NCBI GenBank assembly: GCA_015179125.1
Contig: WHVA01000064.1
Span: 62,001-126,000, forward strand
Reading direction: 5' to 3'
DNA from: Gautieria morchelliformis
Taxonomy: Eukaryota > Basidiomycota > Agaricomycetes > Gomphales > Gomphaceae
DNA length: 64,000 bases
Below, in pieces: positions 55,235 to 64,000 of the stretch (its first letter is position 1; every line of letters starts with the position of its first letter). A program made the position numbers and the translations under genes. The notes under the pieces are model-generated. The model was not told the origin of the DNA and did no database searches. It saw only the letters and a program-made list of their open reading frames with translations.

Positions 55235-56342
55235 CTAAGGTTGATTTTTGGCCTTTTTACGTTTGCGGTACAGCAAAACAGCTATGAGTCCTAGGAGTAC
55301 TAGACCGACGAAACCACCAAGTATGCAGCCGGCTATTGCGTATACATTAGCAGAATGTTGTGATGAGGAGTTAGTCGAAGTGAGGTTAGACGGAAGATTG
55401 GAAGCATCTAGACGCAGATCAGAACCGAACTAGAAGGCGGAATCGTTCAAAGCATTGAAACGGTGTTATGACCTACGATTATTCATTGCAGCATTAATGT
55501 CCCAGCTGTTACCTGCCTGCGAGTATGTCAGTCACATGAAAATAAAGGACGATGTTTGACCTACGGTGACATCAAGATGGGCCCATGTAGGGACGGTAAG
55601 GCCAGGAGGCATTGTGAGCGGAAAGCTATTGTATTCAGTTGAGAAAAAAAAAACAAATAGCGAGCATAAGTGCGACACACCTCGAATTGTGGATGTCACC
55701 TCGTGTACACTTGGAACTCCAATTTGACCAGCTGATAAGCGTTTAGTATGGCACGTCTATGGCACCTGAGTAGTGTGTACTGACGTGTTAACAGCCGCTC
55801 CTTGGCATGCTGCACATGCCGAGATCACTGAATAAACAATAGTGCTGCACTGGCACCCGTTAGATTCTGCCCCACTGGCAGGACCCTGATACATAGTATT
55901 ACTGTCGATAGCTGGGACGAGCCAAGCTATAATTAAAAATATGTGTTAACAACGTTACGGTTAAGACACCCAGGACATACTGCCACCGTTGCATGCAGCA
56001 AGGAGAGAGGAGGCGACTATGAGGATGAATGTCGGCTTTGTACAGATTTACACGTACACGCCTTTCACTCACCAAAACAGGGGCTCTGTTGGTCCTGATT
56101 GAAAGTCTGCGAAAAAATCGGAATGCACTGAGTAAACATCTACATTCAGAAGTGTATACACAGACCCATTGTTCTGCGGTACAGGTAGCAGTGGTCGTCT
56201 GTCCACGACCCGATCAACGTCAGATAGGAATGTCAAAAAATTCTTGCTGGGGGAGCTGCAAAAAACTTACTGCTACTGCACCGACGCGCCTACCCAGGAC
56301 ACCAATAAGACACATGCCGAACAGTCGTTGTAGGTTATGCAT
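55235..56342 (-). CDS. Basidiomycete signal-peptide/single-TM cysteine-rich protein
   Basis: Start MHNLQRLFGMCLIGVLG (56342), a signal peptide cut by an intron after GAVA. Exons then give TFNQDQQSPCFVASSLLAACNGGS (about 55990-56080), YQGPASGAESNGCQCSTIVYSVISACAACQ (about 55790-55900), ISWSNWSSKC (about 55700-55740), PLTMPPGLTVPTWAHLDVT (about 55570-55620), WDINAAM, then DASNLPSNLTSTNSS (N-glycosylation sites), a TM helix AIAGCILGGFVGLVLLGLI and a RKRKKAKNQP tail (stop 55235). The NPC.VAS..CNGG, NxCxC..VYSL..AC..CQ and W..W...C patterns mark a widespread family of Agaricomycete surface proteins of unknown function. At least six introns. Confidence 0.7.
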
Positions 56343-57347
56343 GGCAAGTACGAATCCGCCAGGGAGAGGGTGATACTTCTGAACCAGCAGATCTCGGTGT
56401 GGAGATGTGAGACGATGAGACTGTATTTATATGAGGGTATGGGGTATTCTGGCGAGCCAGAAAAGAAGCATGAAACTCATGCAGGTTGAACCTGGACGAG
56501 TTGATAAAGAAATAAGCAAGCTCTTCCGTCCCGTCGAAACGTCGGCCCCCGTAGTATGAGGCCACGTGTAGTAACTCAATGCTACCTGAAACACTGTGCC
56601 AAAGGGGGCCGGTTAGACACCCGTCGACAACTGCCTCATCTGATTGCCTTGTATTTACGAGCGGAGCTTGCAACTGGAACGCCCATGCTAAAACAATGCA
56701 CAATAAAGTATAATCTCATGCGTTATACAACCCGAATGTGCATGCCAATCGTGTGGCTGAGATTGTGCGACCGAGGCGAATCGAGAACGCACAGTGCAAC
56801 AGATACGGACGCGGTCTAACGCATCAAGTTTCAATATGGACTATCTGACGTACGAAAGTCTTGTCTTCCAACAAGAATTTAACTGTCTCCATGCCCACGC
56901 CGCCCCTCTCCGCCCTCCTCTCAGATGCATGCTCCTGCGTGGGGGTAGTAGAGGCTGGGGGCGAGTGAGTGTAGTGGGTTGGGGAGGGTTGTGCAAAGGG
57001 AGCGAAGGTGGCTGTAGCCATACGGGGATGACTAGTACTAAGGTCGTTATTCGCAACCGTCATCTGCCACCGTTCACCACCGGACGGCGCTAACTATAAC
57101 TCCAGTCTCCAACAGCATTACTGGGTCACTGTTTCCAGATGTGTCGTGTTTAATTGAAGCGAATCGAGGTCGGATCCCTGGCCCGGCAGGCACTACCCCG
57201 GCTTCATCGAACCCGATTTCCGACATGGATAGATACTACGCAGAATTCTGCCCAGCTACTTATCGGTGCGTAATGTAATTAAGGTAAGTGCCCGGTCTCC
57301 CTGCAGTGTAGACCTTGCTCCCAGTAGCTTGGATGTCCTCGATGACT
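56343..57347. other. No firm gene; one open frame
   Basis: 56824-57063 (minus) is open from MTVANNDLSTSHPRM to KTFVRQIVHIE, proline/threonine-rich then helical, and could be an exon. Nothing else supports it. Confidence 0.3.
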
Positions 57348-58345
57348 TGCCCTTCGAGGTCCGGTGCCGTGTTTTCTTTCAGTTACCCTAATAACTCGCC
57401 AACGCATGCACAACTTATGCCCATGTCTCCTGGACCCAATCCTGGCAAGCCTAACTAAGGCCACACCGTATGTAACCATCATATTCACCATCCGCACCGT
57501 TTGCACGCTGATCCAGTTCCGGGCTCCTGCGATGGCGTAAAAAATCGGACGAATGTACACTTGACGTGGTCATCAAGCACCAAGCTAAGGCCGATGCTGG
57601 CAATGTTGGGTTGCCATATCAAACGATTACGCGTCCTTAACATCGATGCACCCAGTGCACCCCAGGTCTGCCATGGTACCGTGGACTCTATTGCACTCTC
57701 GAGAGGAATAAGTCCCATGGCAGCACCGCACCACTTCTAGAGGAATTGTGCATTGCCTTGACAACACGTCAGATATTGAAGAGCATACTTTTGAATACGC
57801 ATTTGACCCTGCTCCCCGTGCGGCTTGAGAGACCAACTATTTGTCCACCGAGGACTTCCGTCATCCAAATTCTTAGCCGTCACAGCCCTTGTGTTTGTCA
57901 CAAATTACGCCTGTTGAGCGCGGCCGGGCGCTGGACACCAATGCGGCTATCCCAAACCTGAAATGCCTCAAGTACTGTCCGGGTATCATGTCTTCTCGCT
58001 CGTACCAAGCTACCGACTATCCTCGCATCGTGTCACTCCCTCATCTTGAAGAGGCAGATGCTACAGTTCCTGGCTGTGGCCTCGACGTCTTGCAGTGTTT
58101 GGAAGCGCCCCTCCTTCGATCAGTACGACTCGACGGGCGGAGAGTCGAAGACTACAAGAGTGGGACGACGAAAGCGTTACTGATGTGTCTCCGTCACTCA
58201 ACCGCTTGCCTCAGCGAGCCATTCACTCCACCTCCATTGGATTGAAGAGGTCTAAATCGACTCATACAATTGGCTGTTCAACCAGACCGATTTGTCTCAT
58301 CTTGAAGACCGCCGTATCGAGGGCTCAGCCACGACGGACATAGCT
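57348..58345 (+). pseudogene. F-box/LRR-like protein relic, right copy
   Basis: Same fragments as 2318-3147: RLRVLNIDAPSAPQVCHG (about 57625-57680), then LEVPLLRSVRLDGRRVEDY-like text near 58100-58155. Frames differ from piece to piece. Some residues that are broken in the left copy are readable here (GLDVLQCLEAPLL). Identification is by pattern only. Confidence 0.35.
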
Positions 58346-58940
58346 TCACTCAGTCCCATTCGCATGGTCCCGCCTACGCCGGTTCAAGCTCGTAGACTGA
58401 AAATATAACGGGCGGTGCCTTGTTCGCTTACATCGAGGTTAGGCAGCCGTCAGGACATGGGAGAGACTTCCAGCTATTGGTGTGTGCATGGGTGTCCGGG
58501 AGTGGCAAGCCAGCATCTGGCCCAATAGTCCTGTCTTGTTTAAAGGCGTTGATGATTAGCGCGGCTGCCTAGCAATGCGCCCGAGGCTTCCCCCCTCCAA
58601 GCCGTCACATAACCTGGGTAGCACGATCCTGTTCGCCGCCTAAGCTGCCTTCGCTCAAGAGGGTTCTCATCCACAAAAAGGACAATTGTAAGATAACACG
58701 CTGCTAGCTATCCTCACTTGCACCTACGGAGGCGCAGAACGAGTCCGTCGACGAGTCCCGTTCCGATTGGAGCGAAAAAAGCGACACAGCGTCAGCTCCA
58801 TATCGAGTGACACCAAGCAGATGGAATGTAGTTGGACATGGAGCACGTACCTAGGGAGCAAGTCGCCCTTTCAGCTTCACGTTTTCTCCCTGCGGGCAAA
58901 TGCAGTCAGAAGAGAGGACGGCCTTTAGGTGTTATACTTA
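58346..58940. other. Duplicated inter-gene sequence
   Basis: Corresponds to about 1500-2100 in the left arm, without clear coding signal. Confidence 0.4.
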
Positions 58941-59400
58941 CCTTGGCTTTGGAAATTTATTCGCAGGCTTGGGCTCAGAATGAGGTGATGTGTTAGCGGA
59001 AGTTGATGAGATGTTCGCCCGACGAACCATTTCAAGTCCTCAACGTTTTTGAATCGTTTCGGGTTGAGATAATCGTCACTACAACATTACAATCTGTGTC
59101 AAACTTACCGGAGGAGCAGTGTCCTCACCAGGGGCCTGCTTACATTTCGTGGCGTTGATAACTTAAGGAACGGCGTTTCCCTTGCCCTTGGTGTGTTTGC
59201 TACAACCTACGACGGGACACTCGTCGCGGGCTTCCTAGTATCTTTAACATGGTCGTTCATGTTCACGCGCGATGTGTTGCTGATGGCAGCAGACTGCCTC
59301 ACCAGTATATACTGTTTCAAAACAAGGGGTCTTCCGTCGACCTTGAGTAGAAAATGCTCAGCCAGGTGATTGGCCACACGTAGAGTATGATATAACTCAC
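58941..59400 (-). pseudogene. Unidentified spliced gene, right copy
   Basis: Minus-strand text LVRQSAAISNTSRVN and DTRKPATSVPS parallels 1132-1350. The second exon near 58960-59050 keeps ANISSTSANTSPHS and its GTAAG donor. The left arm carries about 90 extra bases before this point. Confidence 0.3.
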
Positions 59401-59872
59401 CGGTTATGGCTTTAACGATGAATACGCTGAGTGATGTACGGTCAGATACCAGTTTTCGATATGTATATGCGCATATATATGACTCACCTTTTCTTGTAAT
59501 CTCACTTGTTGGGTAACGCATGGCTGGCAGATGTAGAGACATGCCTGCGGAAACTCATTACTGTAAAGGTCATAGCAGCGCTGGAGGTTGACGGTGATGG
59601 TGTCAGACGTAGTGGCAAACCTGAAGCGTGTCTGTGCGTCATTGATATGCGAGTGGGATCCTCGATATTGGATGTACTAGAACAAGTCGATGAGTTATTA
59701 TTGCATTGTCCGGGACAGGTCTTCAGTGGGTTATTATACTGTATGTACATGGTGCATCTGAGCGAGATACCGGTAATTGAACACATGAATGAGAAACTGT
59801 CCAGCAGTGAAGCTGCTATAGTGGCAGGAAATGCTATGTATCCGCATGCTAATGAATGGTCGCCCGGGGAAC

Positions 59873-61500
59873 TCATACAGGCTCTCTGCATTGTGTCCAC
59901 GATGTGCCATGCACAAACCGGTTGAGATCAAGCCTTGTGGACCCCTGCGCGATGACAGCAGTGTTTGCGGGCCACCAGAAACCTGATCTAGACCAGGGTG
60001 GTATCCATAATAAACGTCCTCTGGGTGAATTGAGTAACCAGCCATTTTCTAGCCACGAGTCCCACACACGGATCGCATTGTCATCAGAGCCTGGGACGAT
60101 GCGCTTGCCGTCGGGCGAGAATGCCACTGACCTGACCCGGTCGGTGTGGCCTTCGAATGGTGCTGAAATGGCCTCACCGCTGTCTGCATTCCAAACACGG
60201 ATCGTCTTGTCATCAGAGCCGGAGACGATGCACTTGCCGTCGGGGGAGAATGCCACTGACCTGACATAGTCGGTGTGGCCTTCGAATGGTGTTGAAATGC
60301 CCTCACCACTGTCTGTATTCCAAACAAGGATTGTCTTGTCATTAGAGCCCGAGACGATGTGCTTGCCGTCAGGCGAGAATGCCACCGACGTGACATAGTG
60401 TGTGCCCTTCGAATGGTCCTGAAACAGCCTCACCGCTGTCTGCATTCCAAACACGGACCGTCTTGTCATCAGACCCAGAGACGATGTGTTTGCCCTCGGG
60501 GGAGAATGCCACTGACCTGACCCAGTAGGTGTGGCCTTCGACTGGTGCTGAAATGACCTCACCGCCGTCTGCATTCCAAACACAGATTGTCTCGTCACCA
60601 GACCCTGAGACGATGTGCTTGCCGTCGGGGGAGAATGCCACCGACATAACCCAGTCGGTGTGGCCTTCGAATGGTCCTGAAATGACCTCACCACTGTCTG
60701 CATTCCAAACACGGATTTTCTTGTCATCAGAGCCTGAGACGATGCACTTGCCTGACGGACGAATACATAAGTGTCTCCAACAATTTTCGCCAGGCCATGG
60801 ATGGTATCGTCCCGGTCCATCTGAGCAAGGATCGTCTAAAACCCCAGACGTCAGCTATGTCTCGGTTGGTGTATGTCATAGACGTGCCTTGTGAGCAAGG
60901 GACAGGATAGACCATGCCATGCTTGCATATGGATGGACCTAGAATAAAATAAACAATGTCCATGAGTTGACCTGGGAGATCCCCGGCGTTTGAACTATAC
61001 CTCTGAGGCCTTATCCACAATACCGGTAAAGAGCCTCATATTTTCCACGAGGGGAGCCCAAGACGCCGATATTGTATTGAATGTATCGACGGCGGAAGTG
61101 GTGACATCGACCCCAGCCCCTGCATCAACGATTAGGGACTGTACCGGGTTCATCTTATCGACCACTTTCATTCCGCCGCCTACTTCGCTGAACTCGGCCT
61201 CCTGCGCCTCGTCGGCCGTCGTGAAAGACGAAATGGTGAACTCTAGGACACCCTGAACCTCGTGCATCTTCCCTGCCTTGTCTGATTTTTTGTAGTTTGA
61301 GAGCAACGGCTACTGTGTTCGATGATTACGCGTGCATTCCGTCGATGAGCGAAAGGACTGACCTCCGGTTGCTCCCTTTACAAGCAGCAACTGAATGCTT
61401 TCCTTCGTACCGCCTATATAGTCATCACGTCCGATAGTATGACGTCCATATACTTCAATTTCGAAAGTGGTAGCTATGTATAGATTTAGGATCATATTGA
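59873..61500 (-). pseudogene. NWD gene relic lacking NACHT
   Basis: From 5' to 3': a C2-like N-terminal strand (ATTFEIEVYGRHTIGRDDYIGGTKE, about 61380-61480), then after a short intron VDKMNPVQSLIVDAG and FNTISASWAPLVENMRLFTGIVDK (about 61005-61150), then about 250 bp of non-matching sequence and directly WD40 repeats ([31 protein letters not shown], about 60720 onward). The whole NACHT NTPase (normally some 150-300 residues with Walker A and B) is absent. A 2-nt deletion near 60397 (FEGHTLCHVGG) shifts the WD40 frame, which resumes as [13 protein letters not shown]. The tail ends HGTSWTQCREPV, stop 59873-59875. Not functional as an NLR-type receptor. Confidence 0.75.
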
Positions 61501-62548
61501 GACAATAACACTGGAATTAAACGCACAAATAGAAGGGCTCATTTGGGCGCCTCTGCAAAAATAGAACGACGCGCCTCAAGAGTTTCTGAATTACAGATTA
61601 GTTTGTTGGTCGAGTGACCCGAACTACTGCTTTCCACAATTCAAAGTCGCTTCGAATTCACCTCAACGTCTTACACCAGGCTCCGTCTCCATCCACTTGT
61701 GGGTATATATCGACAAGAAGACCCGCGTAAAAATACCTTCGACGCTTTGCATTCATCGAGATAGCTAACCGTGTCTGCCCATTCTATAGATCTATAGCCG
61801 ACATCTAGCTTTGCACGGTATCCTATTTCATCATCGATCATCCTTTCTGGAGCGACGACGATCCACGGCGTCAACGGGATGTTCTAGATCGCGAAACCTT
61901 TGCCTCCCTTTTTCGCCACAGGCGGAGGCCCGGGTTAGTACCCCAACAGCAGATCAATGCTCACAACATTTGCATGCATCCAGCAAGAGAATTTATCTTT
62001 TTGAACTACAATATCCTTCGTTCTACTCTGATTTCTACCTACAGTTGCTCGAGCAGGTCTTTGGACAGAATTCGCGGCGGTCCTCGGTGGACTATCTGGG
62101 TATGCTGTTGGAAACGGGGCTATTGAAGAGTACGAGGAGGAACATGAAGTACGGAAGGCAGTTGCAGATGTCCTGGGTGACTTGCCAACTAGCAACTTGG
62201 AGCACTGATACGGGGCCATATTGAGGGGTTTCCCAAGGAAGGAACGGTACGCAAGTGGTTGGCAGATGGGGCCAAGTCACAGGGAGACATCTAATTAGGT
62301 GGCCTAAGGAACCCTATGGTACACTTGAATAACTCGTAATGTCATGCCCGAAATGGCTCTGGAGGGAAACGCAGGTTCGTATAAGTATATAATAGAATAG
62401 AATAAATTGTATGACGATGGTGATCCATATATATGTTGCGGGTCATAGTAACAGGATATCACCAGATGGGAAAGGGTGAGAGCATTGCAATGAGTCAGCT
62501 CCGCAACTGTACAAGTTCATGCCGCTGGTAGATATACAGTGAAACATA
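61501..62548. other. Unassigned stretch
   Basis: A plus-strand frame near 62040-62200 reads EFAAVLGGLSGYAVGNG and EEYEEEHEVRKAVADVLGDL, coding-like but unrecognised, with a stop at 62205. It may be an exon of a small gene. The rest is empty. Confidence 0.3.
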
Positions 62549-64000
62549 TCAGCCTTCAAGAAACCCGACACCTCTCCAATACCCCACCCATTGTTCAATG
62601 CATTGTTTGTCTAAGCAATCGACATTTGCCAGAGTTGCCGATACTTGGCAGGCATAACTGCTCTGGAGCGATGGTGTGAACCTTTGATAGCGGCCCGATC
62701 CATCAGGCAAGAGTTCTGAACCTGTCCGGAAGAAGTCCAACAGTCTGAGAGCGGGATTGCTGTCTATATGATCTGTTCCAGACCGATGCAAAGCCTCAAG
62801 GCGCGACAGCCACTCCGTATACGGAATAAGAGGCAGCTGAAGAATATTGGCAGCTGTCATAAATATGTCCGACCATTCCACCGGTTTTGGATGTACGAGA
62901 TGAAGATGTCCATGATCAACGTTCCGCATCTCCACCAGAGACGCCGCTGCCACGTCTAATGGAATCCAAGCCACTTCCTACTCGTAAGATGAGAACCGTG
63001 CGTTTTGGAATGAAGTACTGATCGCCAACCTCGTCTCTCAATGGCAAGCAGCCGATTATTTGTCCTCCCCGGATTATGGCAGGAACCCATTCCTTTACAT
63101 TCCATGCTCCGTTCTTGCTGCCTCCGCTTAATTGGCCAATCCGGACGACGGTAGTCCGCATAGTTGTTTTCTGGGAGGCAGCCTCAAGAATCCGCTCGGT
63201 AACCCATTTACTCTCAGAATATCCTGTCCCAACTGCCATGCAAGGCTCAGGGATTGAAGTCTCCTCAGCTGGCTCTGGTGAGGTAAAGTCTGGACAGCAT
63301 ATGTAAGGAAAAGACGCAAGGCGGTTGGATCAACTTACTCCTTAGAACAGATATCGAGCTGGTGAACAGGAAGTAAGGGGGATTAGCCCTGGGAGAACTT
63401 AAAGATAAGTTAATTAATTCCATAGTGCTTTTAATCAAAGGCTCAAACGAAGCCAATGATAAATTAAAATCAACACGCCAGGCTGAACGAGACGACATCA
63501 ATGTCCGACCACGGTTCTAGCCCACAAACGGCGTACCATTGTGGATTACTCCCGTGATAGAGTTTTGGATCTTCGGGGAGCTTCAGTGACATTCTGCCCT
63601 GATTCAAAAATGCTAAAAATACCGACCTGGTCAAAAACACGCTTCTGTAATCCCAAGTACGGGCTTTCAGTGTTCATTTCCAATAATTGCAGCTTAGGAG
63701 AAGATAGTAACATTAGATCCAGACCACACGACAAGAAGGCCTCCCGCTGCCTCTCATATACTCCGATGCCGGGGGAAGTGGACGGCCTGTTCAGTGCAAA
63801 TATCTGGACGACAGTGGGAAGCGCTAGGAGCTGTGCAAGTAAGTAACAACCAAGGTGACCAGTGCTCCCAGTGAGGAGAATGACTTCGGTGTCTTCTGAC
63901 GTCGTGGTGAAATCAACTGACTTGGATGGGCGCTGGTCAGGAATACTAGCGGTGTATTTGGCAACAAGGGCCTCCATCTCGTGTAATTTGGATTGCCCCA
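62549..64000 (-). CDS. NRPS-like adenylate-forming reductase, C-terminal thioester-reductase domain (partial)
   Basis: The gene enters from the right edge. Visible: EALVAKYTASIP, VILLTGSTGHLGCYLLAQLL (NAD(P)-binding GxxGxxG-type loop), ALNRPS, KRVFD, then across a 56-nt intron SITGVIHNA and another 56-nt intron to WRVDFNLSLASFEP, FLFTSSISVLR, TGYSESKWVTERIL (catalytic Tyr and Lys of YxxxK), VVRIGQLSGG, WIPLDVAAASLVEM and a C-terminal GVGFLEG (stop 62549). The domain reduces a carrier-bound acyl chain to aldehyde, as in fungal NRPS-like and polyketide-modifying reductases. The adenylation and carrier domains would lie upstream, outside the window. Joins across at least four introns keep the frame, so the end is intact. 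Confidence 0.85.

Larger units (their letters stand above)
57348..60216. repeat. Right arm of large inverted duplication
   Basis: Reverse-complement counterpart of 1-3147, reading F-box relic (+), unidentified gene (-), NWD tail (-). The WD40 part continues past 60216, where the left arm runs out of the window. Confidence 0.8.

Overview
The window looks like nuclear DNA of a filamentous basidiomycete, most likely an Agaricomycete and possibly Rhizoctonia-like (Cantharellales). I infer this from intron-rich genes with short introns of about 47-90 nt, a NACHT-WD40 (NWD) gene with the usual basidiomycete C-terminal tail, a velvet regulator, a basidiomycete-type single-pass membrane protein family, a chromodomain Ty3/Gypsy element and PIF-Harbinger DNA. 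No species assignment can be proven from the sequence alone.

Layout. (1) 1-3147 is one arm of a diverged inverted duplication whose partner is 57348-60216. Each arm carries the 3' end of an NWD gene, an unidentified spliced gene and an F-box-like relic. (2) 3150-11790 is transposon territory: a pair of inverted ~470-bp repeats (about 3990-4475 and 7140-7627) and a two-gene PIF-Harbinger element (7595-11486). (3) 11797-18024 is a young Ty3/Gypsy chromovirus with apparently identical 480-bp LTRs, a 5-bp target duplication and one premature stop in pol. (4) 18-28 kb is a retroelement graveyard around a BTB gene: a decayed gag, an integrase scrap, a LINE that has lost its 3' end, a coiled-coil/Cys-cluster gene with a frameshift, and a second broken Gypsy element on the minus strand that carries a small foldback insertion. 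(5) 27.8-31.05 kb is an AT-rich island unlike its surroundings. It has small ORFs on both strands, a tRNA-like sequence, a near-perfect ~290-bp-arm hairpin, and a 235-codon ORF split by a solo LTR.

(6) 33.8-36.6 kb is a GC-rich mosaic of gene fragments: an unknown piece, the 5' half of phosphomannose isomerase, and an Obg GTPase into which a solo LTR has inserted. (7) 37.4-41.0 kb (minus strand) holds a putative SAP-like/coiled-coil gene with a tandemly duplicated exon plus intron, and a damaged paralogue in which a ~122-bp intron-exon unit has been amplified. (8) 44.3-56.3 kb is the conventional gene block: velvet factor (+), iron-containing alcohol dehydrogenase (-), GT25-like glycosyltransferase (-), NOSIP-like protein (-) and a signal-peptide/single-TM protein (-). 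(9) The right edge has the second duplication arm, an NWD relic that lacks its NACHT domain, and the C-terminal thioester-reductase part of an NRPS-like adenylate-forming reductase that runs off the window.

There is no operon logic. Host genes are individually spliced and interleaved with mobile DNA. The signals I consider most worth pursuing are the AT-rich island, the amplified intron-exon module, the self-priming signature of the Gypsy element, and the velvet gene's 14-nt microexon next to a GC-AG intron.
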